From contig JAKBAC010000022.1 in assembly GCA_021809365.1 (NCBI GenBank), forward strand, positions 1-32,319: a stretch of 32,319 nucleotides of DNA, in the 5' to 3' direction. The translations under genes were made by a program, and so were the position numbers. Shown one piece after another: positions 8,814-17,827 of this stretch. Below the pieces are notes generated by a model that did not search any database, was not told the DNA's origin, and saw nothing but the letters and a program-made list of their open reading frames with translations. The stretch's first letter is position 1. Each line of letters begins with the position of its first letter. Origin of the DNA: Planctomycetota bacterium (lineage in GTDB: Bacteria > Planctomycetota > Phycisphaerae > WQYP01).

Positions 8814-10829
8814 CTAAAACAATCGCATCCACAGCGACTGCAATGGCAGCACAAAAATCAGCATCGCCAGCAGCATCAGCAGCATGAATAACAGATAACT
8901 CTGAATGCTGCCCTGCTGAAAAATTCGCCCATTGGCCAGGAGATTTTGCAGCCTCTGCCAACCCGGTGCCAGCAATTTGTTCAGCACCGGGTCATTGACA
9001 TGCGTATGCAATTCGCCGGGCTTGACAAAAACCCCCGTCAAATGAGGGTCATGCCGGCGCATGGGCAACAGTGGCCGCAATGTTCCAAGCAGAAATTGCG
9101 CAAACGATGAAGCGGTATACTGCATGCGGCTGGTAGGACGGGCGTATCCGCACGCCCAGGTGGGACTCACAACGCCCGCAGCCGCCCGCCGCATCAGCAG
9201 CCGTTGCAGCAGGATTCCACCAGCGGTGGCGGCAATCAGGCTGACGCTCATGATGGTGAGCATATTCAACGGAATCAGGCTGCCAATCGTCGGCATGGGC
9301 CGCAGTGTCCACGCCCCTATGACATGATCCAGAAGCGGTGCCGCAATCTGGGGAGCAATACCGATGGTCAGACAGCCGACCGCGAGAATCAGCATGGGCA
9401 GCCACATTGTCGGACCGCACTCATGGACGTGGCGAACCGCGGACCGCGTATTTCCCAGAAATACAGTTCCATACGCCTTCGTGAAGCACGCCCCCGCCAG
9501 CGCGCCGACCATGGCTAAAACCACGGCCGCCAGAGCCAGAATAGCCAGCGTACCGAGCGTATGCAGCAAACCGACATAAATGAATAATTCACTGATGAAT
9601 CCATTGAGCGGAGGCATTCCGCAGATCGCGACAGCTCCCAGCAGAAACAGTCCCGCCGTCACGGGCATGAATCTCGCCAGCCCCCCCATCGCATCTATTT
9701 CCCGCGTGCGCGCGGCGTGAATGACGCTGCCGGCGGAAAGAAAGAGCAATGACTTAAAAAGTCCATGGTTCCACACATGTAAAAGGCAGCCACCCAAACC
9801 CAGCACAATCCAGAGCGGTTGATGTTCGCACTGTCCGGCCAGCGCCAACCCCAGCCCCAGGAGAATAATGCCGATGTTTTCAACGCTGTGATAAGCCAGC
9901 AGTTTTTTCAGATCATGTTGACCGATCGCCCACAACACACCGAGAAAAGCGCTGGCACCTCCCAAACCCATCACAATAATCGCCCAACCCAGCGGACGAT
10001 CGGGAAGCAGCGGCAACACTCTTAGCAGTCCGAAAATCCCCATCTTGATTGTCACGCCGGAAAGCGTTGCCGAGACGTGGCTGGGCGAGTTGGCATGAGC
10101 CTCTGGCAACCAGAAGTGCAGCGGCATCATGCCGGCCTTAACGCCGAAGGCCACTATCGCCAGCAAAAATATAACCGTTTGCATTCCCATACCCGCCTGG
10201 CCCGCGGCCAGGGGACGTAACAGAAAACTGCCCGACATGATGCGTAGCAGTACAAATAGCACAATCAATAATAATGTGCTCACATGCGCCGCCACAGCAT
10301 AAACCCACGCCGCCTGTCTGCAGGCGGGCTTTTGATCTTCCGTGGCTATCAGAAAAAATGACCCCAGAGCCACGAGTTCCCACGAAATAATAAAGCAGAT
10401 GCTGTTCTCGCTGACCGTCAAAAGCGCCATGCCGGCGATCAGTATTCCATACCAGAATCGCAGTTTACGTCCGTTACGCGGATGACGGCTTTGCGCCCAA
10501 TAGCCCAGTCCATAAATGGAACTTAACCCGCCGATCAGAAAGATGGGCACCAGAAAAAAGGCGGCCAATGGATCAAGCGCCAGATTGGCGGCCATCGCGG
10601 GGGCCGGCCCCGGCATGGCCAACGAACCACCGACAGCCCCAAGCAACACCGCCAACGCGCCGGTTATTCCGCTTAATGCCGCCAGACACGCGAGCAAAAC
10701 TGACAAGCGTTGAGTGACGTTTCGGTATCGATCACCGGCCAAGCCGATCAAACCGCTGGCGATAAAGCCGCCGACACCCACCAATATCATGGTTAGCCAC
10801 ATGGTCGCCCCGGCACTCCAGTGCGACAT
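8814..10829 (-). CDS. hyfB: Hydrogenase-4 component B-like antiporter subunit
   Basis: A 671-residue integral membrane protein, nearly the same length as E. coli HyfB (672). Recognisable parts are the entry segment GLSSIYGLGYWAQSRH, the transmembrane run with SWELVALGSFFLIATED, the channel core GVKAGMMPLHFWLPEAHANSPSHVSATLSG with conserved Lys and His, a second Lys in GQHDLKKLLAYHSVENIG, and CGMPPLNGFISE. The C-terminal TM helices include the HyfB-like CGYARPTSRMQYTASSFAQ segment. The start is uncertain: the first ATG has AGGATGG about 15 nt upstream, and ATG at 10802 is an alternative. It probably forms a membrane pump arm with the adjacent HyfF. Confidence 0.86.
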   Translation of the reverse strand: MSHWSAGATMWLTMILVGVGGFIASGLIGLAGDRYRNVTQRLSVLLACLAALSGITGALAVLLGAVGGSLAMPGPAPAMAANLALDPLAAFFLVPIFLIGGLSSIYGLGYWAQSRHPRNGRKLRFWYGILIAGMALLTVSENSICFIISWELVALGSFFLIATEDQKPACRQAAWVYAVAAHVSTLLLIVLFVLLRIMSGSFLLRPLAAGQAGMGMQTVIFLLAIVAFGVKAGMMPLHFWLPEAHANSPSHVSATLSGVTIKMGIFGLLRVLPLLPDRPLGWAIIVMGLGGASAFLGVLWAIGQHDLKKLLAYHSVENIGIILLGLGLALAGQCEHQPLWIVLGLGGCLLHVWNHGLFKSLLFLSAGSVIHAARTREIDAMGGLARFMPVTAGLFLLGAVAICGMPPLNGFISELFIYVGLLHTLGTLAILALAAVVLAMVGALAGACFTKAYGTVFLGNTRSAVRHVHECGPTMWLPMLILAVGCLTIGIAPQIAAPLLDHVIGAWTLRPMPTIGSLIPLNMLTIMSVSLIAATAGGILLQRLLMRRAAAGVVSPTWACGYARPTSRMQYTASSFAQFLLGTLRPLLPMRRHDPHLTGVFVKPGELHTHVNDPVLNKLLAPGWQRLQNLLANGRIFQQGSIQSYLLFMLLMLLAMLIFVLPLQSLWMRLF

Positions 10830-11127
10830 AACACCCGCGCCATCCTGAGTTCACGGAAAAAAGGCCGCGCAGTTTCACGGCGTATCATTGGCCAACCCAC
10901 GGCATTGTAGCTGGTGCGGATCATAAGCAACCCTTCACCGATAATCACAAAATGCAGTATCGGATGAATACCCAGCGCTGTCAATGTCGGACATTTGCGT
11001 CGTGTTGTCAGGAGTGTGGCAATAAATCCGTACCACGGTGCTCTGGTGAAAGACGATTGCGCCGCCCGTAACGGGCGTAACGTTTCACGCACCCCGCGTG
11101 CCGGGCGGCGCAATACGGCCTGATGCT
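10830..11127. other. Intergenic region with fragments of dispersed repeats
   Basis: No gene is supported in these 298 bases between hyfB and the large glycosidase gene. They contain a 17-bp copy (11014-11030) of the left end of the 120-bp element found at 24645, with one mismatch. Next comes a 14-bp stretch ACCACGGTGCTCTG (11032-11045) identical to the end of the 77-bp hairpin repeats near 24.9 kb, and then the strong inverted repeat listed separately. Confidence 0.5.
11056..11114. repeat. Perfect 13-bp inverted repeat (hairpin)
   Basis: ATTGCGCCGCCCG at 11056-11068 is the exact reverse complement of 11102-11114, with a 33-nt GC-rich loop that contains its own partial repeats (CCCGTAACGGG). 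It lies 13 bp beyond the stop codon of the large glycosidase gene and about 230 bp upstream of hyfB. There is no T-run, so it is either a Rho-independent-like 3' structure or part of a palindromic mobile repeat. Confidence 0.55.
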
Positions 11128-14100
11128 CTATTTGGTCAGAATCAAATCTCCGACATTGCTGATAAATTTGGAACTCACGCCGCCATACCAGCCCATGTAG
11201 CAGTTGTGCCCATGCCCATTGTCATCGTTGAGAATCATGGCAAGTCCCAGATCATGTCCTACCGCAGGCTTGAACGGCGCCAGTCTGGACCATGGAATGG
11301 CCAGCACGTAAGTTATGTCGCCATTGGCCGGATTGAGGCGATGGGCGCTCACGATGATGCTTGGCACATTGCCGACGGGGGCTGCGCTATCCGCGGAGGA
11401 ATTGCAATACGCCTGCGGCCCCTTGGAGCCAACACCCATGCTGTAGTCGTAATAACCGGTCTTATGGGTGAAGGCGCGGTTCGGATCGATTAGAAATTGC
11501 AATCCATCGCCCGCCCATAGATTATCGCCGCTCTGGTGGTTATAAAACACCCGATCCGTCACCTTCACACCGACATAGAGATATTTTTTACTCCACAGGA
11601 ACCGTATTTCTCCGCTAAGGTCCTTGAGACCATGCCAATGCCGCGATTTGGAAAAGGAGACGAATTGGCTTGGCTTATCGATGTGTAGAACCGGGCTTTT
11701 GGCCCAGGCCGCCGCATCCAGTTTGCCGTTCAAGGGAATCGGATGCGAAACATAAGGCACGCCGACAAACCCCGCCATCAGACGATGAATAAGAAGGGTT
11801 TGGCCCGCCGAATTACGAATGGAGGCCTGTACGCGATAAATGGTTTGCGGCTCCAATCCCGTGATGGCCAGTTCAATTTGCTTGTGGCTGCCGGGCGGAA
11901 CAGTAATCCGCCCGCTATTTATAGCACCGAAGTAAGCTGTTACAGGAACGGGATGGGTGAAATGAAAATGGCCACCGACCATCGGATATTGTCGTTGAAT
12001 GGAGACATGCCACAGATACGTCTGTGCCGTAATATCATTGTTGCCGATCAGCAATTTCAACCCTGCGGAGGTGGGATTGGTCCTGGCTTGCGGAATCAGT
12101 CGGGCGGTGAGCTGCCCTTTTACCGGGACTCCAAAATACAATTCACCTGCACCATTATTCAGTGACACACTCATACGCGCCTGGCGGGCACTGGTTTGTG
12201 CCGGGGCGGTCAGCGTCCAAGTCGCTCCGGAGGCATGCTTGACCATCCAGAACGGCGGAGCCGTAACCGTCACATCATCCGGACTGACACCCGCAGCAAG
12301 ATTCAGCGCGATTGTGGTGGATCCGCCCTTAACGATGGGGGCCGGCTGCGCGGCCAGGGAAATGGCCGGCGCATCGAGCGTAGCGGGCAGCGTGGTGGCA
12401 CTGCCGGTATACAGCAGCATCAATGGATAAGCGGCGATGTTCAGGGTTATACCCTTGCCATGGGCATTCAGGCGTGTCATGCTTCCATCAATGTGTATCA
12501 CCTTTACCGCGTGAACGCCGGGCAACGGTAAAAATTCCGCCTGATGTCCCTTGGCTTTCCAGATGATCTGAAGACAACGGTTTTTGTCATCCTTGAAAAG
12601 GGTGTCAACAATTTGATCGGGATAATCTTTCATGTCAACGCATTTTTTAATGCAGATGCCATTGATGAGATTGTAATAGCTCACTGCGGTAAGCTTCGGA
12701 CAATAATTCCCGTACCGAATATGAAATACGTTGAAGCTGGCTCCGCCCATCGTCTTTCCACCGCCATTGGGATAGAGCAGATCGAACCATGATATATTCG
12801 CTCCGCCACTTCCGAAGAACAAAGCGAACTTGCGCACCATGGTCCGGGCGATTCGGCCTGTAGAAAGACCTTCGCTGTTGAGTCCTGTTTCCGTTGACCA
12901 GATCGGCTTGGCTGTGCCGGGGTATTTTTGGAAGAACTCATGATATATCTTAAATGTTTCCGGAATGCCGGCGGAACTCAAGTAATCATGGAAATCGTAG
13001 GCATCCTGATATTTCTGGAAGCCATTTCTGAAAAATATATCCATCGTGCCACAGGAGGTGCCGACAACTTGAATTTTCGGATCGGCCGCCTTAATGCCTT
13101 CATAGACCGCCTTATATCCGGCGATCATGCTGCGGGCCGCAGCATCGTTGGTGGGTCCAGGTTCGTTGCCCAGGCTGACCGCAAACGGGACGCCATAGTT
13201 CTTATACTTGTCCACAAATCGCTCTGCACCCATCCGCAGCGCCGTTGCGGTCCATTGCGGATCGTTGCCGTTGTTGGCTTCGCGATTGGGGACACCCATG
13301 AGTGCTCCCATGTGGTATTTTTTGCACAAGTCGATCAGCGGCGCCCAGGAATGATACGGCGGTGTAGGATCCCACCCGCTCCACAAGTCCGCGATACGGA
13401 TGCCCAGACGGTGTGTTAAAATAACATCTTCCGGGATACGCCCATCCCAGTTCCGCTGCGTAAATGGAACCGCGAACGGCGGATATTTATTGGCAACCGC
13501 CTTCGGCAAAACGGCGAACATCCAATGCGCCAGAAAAGGTTGGGCCACACCCGGCTCCGCAAGTGATGCGTGAATCTCGTAATACTTGCCCTCCTGAATT
13601 GGAACGCCGGTTAAATTTAGAGTGCCGGTGTATGTCCGTTGTCCTCCCGGCAATGGTTGCACCAATTCAATGCCCGCACCGGTATTCACAACCACGGGGC
13701 CGCTATTGGTGTGCAGTTGAACATGGATGGGCTTGGAATACGCCGCCCCCCAATAATCGGTAAGCACACAGGCAATCCGCCGCGCTGCGGGGGCCAGCGG
13801 ATGGGCCGTGTCCACTGTCAGCGTAAACTGCAACTTTTCTTTTGGAAAAAATAACCCGCCGATGGCCTTATCGGAAAACTTCACTGCGGTAACATCGCTG
13901 ATCGCGGACGGATTGATGGGCACGTACATGGCCTTCAGCGCGTCAATGCTAAATGTGCCAAAGGTCTTATTCATCCATGCGCTGAAGCGCGCCGCAACCG
14001 CACCCCGCGGAATCTCAACCAGCTTGGCGAACAGATGCCATGGGCGTTTGCCCGCACAAGATCCTACTTCCACAGTGCGCAAAACGTTCCCGGCGGCATC

Positions 14101-14463
14101 CAATATCTGCAGGGACAACTCACCGTTGTACGAGTCGTCCGGCGACACCACATTCGATTTCATCGCCGCCTGGACACTCCATTGCCCCGGCCTAACCGGA
14201 AACGAATTCAGCGTTACCGACAACGGGTTGAAATGTTCCGCCTGGGTTCTTTCAAGAGTCAAACAGGCCTTGCCTTGAAAAGCGCCCGCTTTGGAAATTG
14301 CCACATGTCCCTGAATCGCCCAAGTTGCCGGCGGCTTGGAAAGGTCTTCAAATCCTTCCGTATACGCTTGGACTTTTGCGGACGCAATTGCGGGGGCGGC
14401 ATTCACAGCCAGCAACAAGCCTGTCAACACAATTATGAAACAATAATTTACCAAGCGCATCAT
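11128..14463 (-). CDS. Large secreted clan-A glycoside hydrolase with C-terminal CBM9-like domain
   Basis: The protein has 1111 residues from the ATG at 14463, which has GGAG 9 nt upstream; an ATG five codons earlier lacks one. A signal peptide covers about 1-29. Residues 30-185 look like a carbohydrate-binding jelly roll (EGFEDLSKPPATWAIQG). A beta-sandwich follows to ~325. A (beta/alpha)8 barrel at ~335-620 has VSLGNEP with acid/base Glu434 and PIWSTETG with nucleophile Glu525, as in GH39/GH5-type retaining enzymes. Ig-like sandwiches follow. The C-terminal ~190 residues match CBM9/DOMON-like cellulose-binding domains (PLNGKLDAAAW, GDGLQFLIDP, AIPWSRLAPFKP). It should act on an external polysaccharide; substrate unknown. 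The gene for a small secreted protein lies 71 bp upstream on the same strand. Confidence 0.8.
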   Translation of the reverse strand: MMRLVNYCFIIVLTGLLLAVNAAPAIASAKVQAYTEGFEDLSKPPATWAIQGHVAISKAGAFQGKACLTLERTQAEHFNPLSVTLNSFPVRPGQWSVQAAMKSNVVSPDDSYNGELSLQILDAAGNVLRTVEVGSCAGKRPWHLFAKLVEIPRGAVAARFSAWMNKTFGTFSIDALKAMYVPINPSAISDVTAVKFSDKAIGGLFFPKEKLQFTLTVDTAHPLAPAARRIACVLTDYWGAAYSKPIHVQLHTNSGPVVVNTGAGIELVQPLPGGQRTYTGTLNLTGVPIQEGKYYEIHASLAEPGVAQPFLAHWMFAVLPKAVANKYPPFAVPFTQRNWDGRIPEDVILTHRLGIRIADLWSGWDPTPPYHSWAPLIDLCKKYHMGALMGVPNREANNGNDPQWTATALRMGAERFVDKYKNYGVPFAVSLGNEPGPTNDAAARSMIAGYKAVYEGIKAADPKIQVVGTSCGTMDIFFRNGFQKYQDAYDFHDYLSSAGIPETFKIYHEFFQKYPGTAKPIWSTETGLNSEGLSTGRIARTMVRKFALFFGSGGANISWFDLLYPNGGGKTMGGASFNVFHIRYGNYCPKLTAVSYYNLINGICIKKCVDMKDYPDQIVDTLFKDDKNRCLQIIWKAKGHQAEFLPLPGVHAVKVIHIDGSMTRLNAHGKGITLNIAAYPLMLLYTGSATTLPATLDAPAISLAAQPAPIVKGGSTTIALNLAAGVSPDDVTVTAPPFWMVKHASGATWTLTAPAQTSARQARMSVSLNNGAGELYFGVPVKGQLTARLIPQARTNPTSAGLKLLIGNNDITAQTYLWHVSIQRQYPMVGGHFHFTHPVPVTAYFGAINSGRITVPPGSHKQIELAITGLEPQTIYRVQASIRNSAGQTLLIHRLMAGFVGVPYVSHPIPLNGKLDAAAWAKSPVLHIDKPSQFVSFSKSRHWHGLKDLSGEIRFLWSKKYLYVGVKVTDRVFYNHQSGDNLWAGDGLQFLIDPNRAFTHKTGYYDYSMGVGSKGPQAYCNSSADSAAPVGNVPSIIVSAHRLNPANGDITYVLAIPWSRLAPFKPAVGHDLGLAMILNDDNGHGHNCYMGWYGGVSSKFISNVGDLILTK

Positions 14464-14534
14464 GAGCACCGTCTCCATTACGTCATTTTATTTACGCCAA
14501 CGCCGGCCAAAGTGAGAATTATCAAGGACAACCC

Positions 14535-15236
14535 TTATTTTACAACCTTCAGAACAACATTGTTGTAATCTTGATCGTCCACGTTGGTAGTACCCAGGAG
14601 AACAATTCTGCTGAAGGATGTTGTCGTGGTATCTGTAAACGCAAACTTCCCTCCGGCCCCTTTGTTCCAATCCTTGGAGGAGAACACCCAGTGCCCGTCC
14701 GCGGTCCGGGTAACCTCGAGATGCTCCATGCCGCCACCATCAAGGATGGATGGGATGGTAGCGTCAATGGGTTTGGGAGCCCAGTTCAAGGTGGCGGGGC
14801 TTACGAAGTTGGCAACCTTCCCCCATTGCACAGCCCACCCCGCAATGGTGCGACACACGACGAACACATAACCATTGCCGTTGGAATCCAGCAGTTGGAA
14901 CCCTGCCGAATCCGATCCCATATTGGCCCCACCCCAACCCCACCCCACATCCACGGAAAGAAGCAGTTTCTTCGGATTTTTAACCGCCTTAAATTTATAG
15001 GTCAACGTACCATTCGCCGGTGGATTGGCTGGATATCTGGCCACCCATCCCGGATTGTTTTTGGCGACTTTGTATTTGAAGATGTTCCAATTTCCAGCTG
15101 GCCGCCAGCCCAAGGCGGCGAAGGTCCGCTTGCTGCCAAAGTTCGTATGAACTATGGTCTTGGCATGACACAGCGCCGGCGCAACACTCAACGTCAGAAT
15201 AACCATCAGCGTCTTAGACAGATTCGACCTTTTCAT
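14535..15236 (-). CDS. Small secreted protein, LamG-like/jelly-roll fold suspected
   Basis: A 233-residue protein with a clear signal peptide (MKRSNLSKTLMVILTLSVAPALCHA) and an excellent ribosome-binding site (AGGAG 7 nt before the ATG). The mature part is rich in Gly, Asn, Trp and beta-prone segments: FKAVKNPKKLLLSVDVGWGWG, SAGFQLLDSNGNGYVF, GGGMEHLEVTRTADGHW and SFSRIVLLGTTN. This pattern resembles concanavalin-like (LamG/DUF1080-type) domains that bind or cleave sugars, but no catalytic residue can be named. There is no PEP-CTERM or sortase tail. It is followed after 71 bp by the large glycosidase gene, so the two may be co-expressed. Confidence 0.7.
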   Translation of the reverse strand: MKRSNLSKTLMVILTLSVAPALCHAKTIVHTNFGSKRTFAALGWRPAGNWNIFKYKVAKNNPGWVARYPANPPANGTLTYKFKAVKNPKKLLLSVDVGWGWGGANMGSDSAGFQLLDSNGNGYVFVVCRTIAGWAVQWGKVANFVSPATLNWAPKPIDATIPSILDGGGMEHLEVTRTADGHWVFSSKDWNKGAGGKFAFTDTTTTSFSRIVLLGTTNVDDQDYNNVVLKVVK

Positions 15237-15394
15237 TTGTTATCTCCTAATAAAAGTGGAGGCGTAAAACACAGCGCCTCTATTATTAACTATTTATGTT
15301 AGGGCCCAAGCCGTAGCTGTCAAGCCAATGATACGGTCCCCATGGCATATGGCACAGGCCTTGAGACCTGCCAGCCGCATTTTAATGTCTCCCC

Positions 15395-16663
15395 CTATTC
15401 ATTGCCACGAATCGCCAGGCCGAAAACTGCGGTGATCAGGCATGCACAAACGAGTGCTGCCAGCAATATGTTCAAATTAAGCGTTCGACCCGCGGCGGGT
15501 GAATGTTGCGCGGATACGGATTGATCCACGCCGGATGATGGGGCGGGTTTCCACCAGGTACCCTGTTGGGCCGCACCGGAAAGCGTTTTGATGTCCGAGA
15601 TCACATTGGCAAAAAAGATCACGAAAGAGGCGTGATGAGGCAAATCGGTCCAGGCGGAATTCACCTGGCCGGCCAGCCACAACCAGGTTACATGCGTCAA
15701 CGGATCATCCCGCTCCGCCAGCCAGGGGTGCCCATTCACCGCCATCAACGAATGCCAAGATCCTCCAAGTCGGGCTTTTATGAGCTTGTATACCTGCACG
15801 GTGGAAGGGTTCACCGATCGCAGCACAGCCTCGCGGCTGACAATCATCGGCGATTGCGGGCGTGAAAATGTAATTTGTCCACCGGGTGTAAGATCGGGGC
15901 CTGGTGTGTCACCCAGAAGGATGATCGCGCTATTTGCTATTCCGTGCAGGCTGGCCGGACTGAAATGGCGATTATGAATAATCCAGATGCCGGGGGCTGA
16001 AATTTCCGCATGCAAATTTATGTTGGGAATAGCCGACAGCAGCCGCAGGAACGCGCGCGGCGGCGTGCCGATGAAATGTGCCGCGACCTGGCGGCTTCCG
16101 GTGGAACGCGACAAACTGGTGCGTGCCAGAACATGGCCGGACTGTATCAGTGTGACGGTGACCATCTGGGCGGCGGGCACAGGCGCAATGTCGATTCCGC
16201 GGACCAACATTTTTGGCGCTACTGTTCTACGGATATGCTGATGATTCGCCGTGACCAACAACGTACTACCAGTTTTGACATCGGGTGGCTTTGCCTTGAT
16301 GAAAACGTCCAAAACATTGGAACTACCAGGTAATAAGCGACCGATGGCGGAAATGGCCATGGCGGGGCGGAGCGTTGCCGGTGCCAGGCGTTCATGCCAC
16401 TGTGGCGAACTTAACGCCATTGCGGACAGCACGGCTGCAATCAGAATCAGCACCCACGGCCAATCGGGGCGATGCCGGATTACGCCTTTGCCGCGGGTAG
16501 TCTGCTCCGGCCAGAATTCAAGAATGGTAAAAATGTGTTCCGGAGTTCCGGCTTTGCGCAACAGAAACCATCCACCGATGGCAACCATCGGTGTGAATAC
16601 CAGAAGCGCGGGATGCAGAAAAATCAAATTCATAAGTCCATCCGTGACCGCGGGTGTATCCAT
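15395..16663 (-). CDS. BatA-like membrane protein (aerotolerance-regulator N-terminal domain)
   Basis: The protein has 422 residues. The ATG at 16663 is chosen because GGAGGA lies 10 nt upstream; the longer reading frame runs into the 120-bp mobile element and is artificial. The N-terminus has the double-transmembrane module of the BatA family: a first helix with FLHPALLVFTPMVAIGGWFLLRK and a second with WPWVLILIAAVLSAMALSSPQWHE. A long periplasmic region follows, with an ILLGDTPGPDLTPGG segment reminiscent of the degraded von Willebrand A/gatekeeper region found in such proteins. A single C-terminal helix (about 395-415, LNLNILLAALVCACLITAVF) ends it. BatA-type proteins are frequent in planctomycetes, but their molecular role is poorly known. 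No MoxR-type ATPase or DUF58 gene lies beside it, although these are its usual neighbours. Confidence 0.65.
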   Translation of the reverse strand: MDTPAVTDGLMNLIFLHPALLVFTPMVAIGGWFLLRKAGTPEHIFTILEFWPEQTTRGKGVIRHRPDWPWVLILIAAVLSAMALSSPQWHERLAPATLRPAMAISAIGRLLPGSSNVLDVFIKAKPPDVKTGSTLLVTANHQHIRRTVAPKMLVRGIDIAPVPAAQMVTVTLIQSGHVLARTSLSRSTGSRQVAAHFIGTPPRAFLRLLSAIPNINLHAEISAPGIWIIHNRHFSPASLHGIANSAIILLGDTPGPDLTPGGQITFSRPQSPMIVSREAVLRSVNPSTVQVYKLIKARLGGSWHSLMAVNGHPWLAERDDPLTHVTWLWLAGQVNSAWTDLPHHASFVIFFANVISDIKTLSGAAQQGTWWKPAPSSGVDQSVSAQHSPAAGRTLNLNILLAALVCACLITAVFGLAIRGNE

Positions 16664-17083
16664 GATACGGGATTCCTCCGCAGCGAGCATCATTGGCGCT
16701 GAAGGGCGTGATTCATGGGTGTGCCAATACATCCGAACCAGTGTACCGGGGCACCCCATCCCCTTTTAGCCGCGTGTGCTTGCACCGCGTGTTTTGCGCG
16801 GAAAATCCACGGGTGCCCGGAAATATTGCCACGCCCTGATTCATTACCGCGTCGTGGATTGCTGTTGCGCGCAAAGCGCAGAGGAAGCCACCGGCGGGGA
16901 ACCGGGGGCTTCAGGCGGAAGAGAAATGGGTAATGCGTTTTGGAAAGCGAACGCAGAAGAAGTGTAGCGACAGCGTATGAGCGTGGTATGTGCATAGCGT
17001 AAATATTGCTTGAAAGTTTGGTTAGCGTTGCGCAAAGGCCAAAGTGGGCGGGATGGTACGAAACAATTATCCCGCGTGCCAGT
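16664..17083. other. Intergenic region carrying the first copy of the 120-bp element
   Basis: No gene is supported in these 420 bases between the deacetylase stop and the BatA-like start. They hold the 120-bp inverted-repeat element with its duplications (16709-16844). Beyond that is a GC-rich hairpin region near 16871-16914 (GAAGCC...GGCTTC) in which CATTACC at 16842 and GGTAATG at 16928 are inverted repeats. The last ~150 bases show nothing recognisable. Confidence 0.5.
16717..16836 (+). mobile_element. MITE-like non-coding element, copy A (120 bp)
   Basis: The element begins GGGTGTGCCAATAC and ends ATATTGCCACGCCC; read inward, the two ends are imperfect inverted repeats (GGGYGTGGCAATAY). 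An identical 8-bp sequence, TGATTCAT, sits directly outside both ends (16709-16716 and 16837-16844), the hallmark of a target-site duplication. It encodes no transposase. The body is about 94% identical to the copy at 24645-24763 in the same orientation. An unseen full-length insertion sequence would be needed to move it. Families that make 8-bp duplications include ISL3, IS256, IS6 and IS1595, and I cannot choose among them. Confidence 0.85.
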
Positions 17084-17827
17084 TCATTGTGTCGCGGCGA
17101 GATTTTTAAATGAGATCAGGTTGATGGTCTTGCGCTCAAGGGCGTTGCGGATTTCCGGATCGCATAAGGTTCGGACTTCAAGCAGGCGTTCATCACGGTA
17201 GGTGGAGTCCAAGGCGGTATCCAGGCCGGGGTGGCAGCTTAATTCGGTGATTCCGGGCTGGAGCTGGTCTAAAAGCCGCAGCAGATTGACTACGGAAATA
17301 TATTCCGGCTGCATTTGCAGATGCTGATCCTGGCCATAAAACGCGCCCAGAAACCGAACGGCGTCACTGTCACCACGCAGCACGACGCCCAAATTGTCCG
17401 CAACCTCGCGCATGATGGTCTTCACGGCCAGGCGCTGATGGACATGCTGGTGGGAATCCAGATGCGTTGGATCTTGGCCGGTCCATTGCCTGAACGCGGT
17501 AAGCTGTCGCTGAATTTCATCCTTGACGGCGGAAGAATCTTCCAGCGGCACCACGACTTTTGTTTGCACCCATTGGTCGGCGCGGAGGGCCCATTCTCCA
17601 AGTTCCAGATGGAGGCCGAGGCTCAATTCCGGATCATCGGCGGCGTATTGCGCGGCTTGAGCCGCCGCCGGCGCGAGCACCATGAGACTGGCACTGGTCA
17701 GCACACCATGCCTGCGGCACTGAATAATGCCGCGGTTGGTTGCGTCGCTGTATCCAAAATCATCAGCGTTAATGATGAGCTGTCTGGGGGCCGCACCATG
17801 CGGCGCGGCGACCGGGGACTTCAACAT
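17084..17827 (-). CDS. ChbG/HpnK (YdjC) family carbohydrate deacetylase
   Basis: The protein has 247 residues from the ATG at 17827. This start overlaps the upstream glycosyltransferase stop by 7 nt and places the family motif at the usual position (RQLIINADDFGYS at 16-27, with metal-binding Asp). Further family motifs are GLHLELGEW, the HLDSHQHVHQ metal-binding histidines, and ITELSCHPG near the C-terminus. These enzymes remove N-acetyl groups from small amino sugars, chito-oligosaccharides or the glucosamine-hopanoid intermediate. It is the last gene of the six-gene operon, where it could deacetylate the operon's own product. HpnK would normally sit among hopanoid genes, and none is present here. 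Confidence 0.85.
   Translation of the reverse strand: MLKSPVAAPHGAAPRQLIINADDFGYSDATNRGIIQCRRHGVLTSASLMVLAPAAAQAAQYAADDPELSLGLHLELGEWALRADQWVQTKVVVPLEDSSAVKDEIQRQLTAFRQWTGQDPTHLDSHQHVHQRLAVKTIMREVADNLGVVLRGDSDAVRFLGAFYGQDQHLQMQPEYISVVNLLRLLDQLQPGITELSCHPGLDTALDSTYRDERLLEVRTLCDPEIRNALERKTINLISFKNLAATQ

Noticed and set aside
10793..11113. A 106-codon minus-strand frame between hyfB and the glycosidase gene
   Set aside because: It starts inside the hairpin/repeat region, overlaps the hyfB start and has no family resemblance or ribosome-binding site.
16664..16759. N-terminal extension of the BatA-like protein
   Set aside because: The extra 32 residues come from the mobile element and its flank. 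A GGAGGA ribosome-binding site supports the start at 16663.
17084..17827. Calling the deacetylase hpnK
   Set aside because: The family match is good, but no hopanoid biosynthesis gene is nearby, so the narrower name is not supported.
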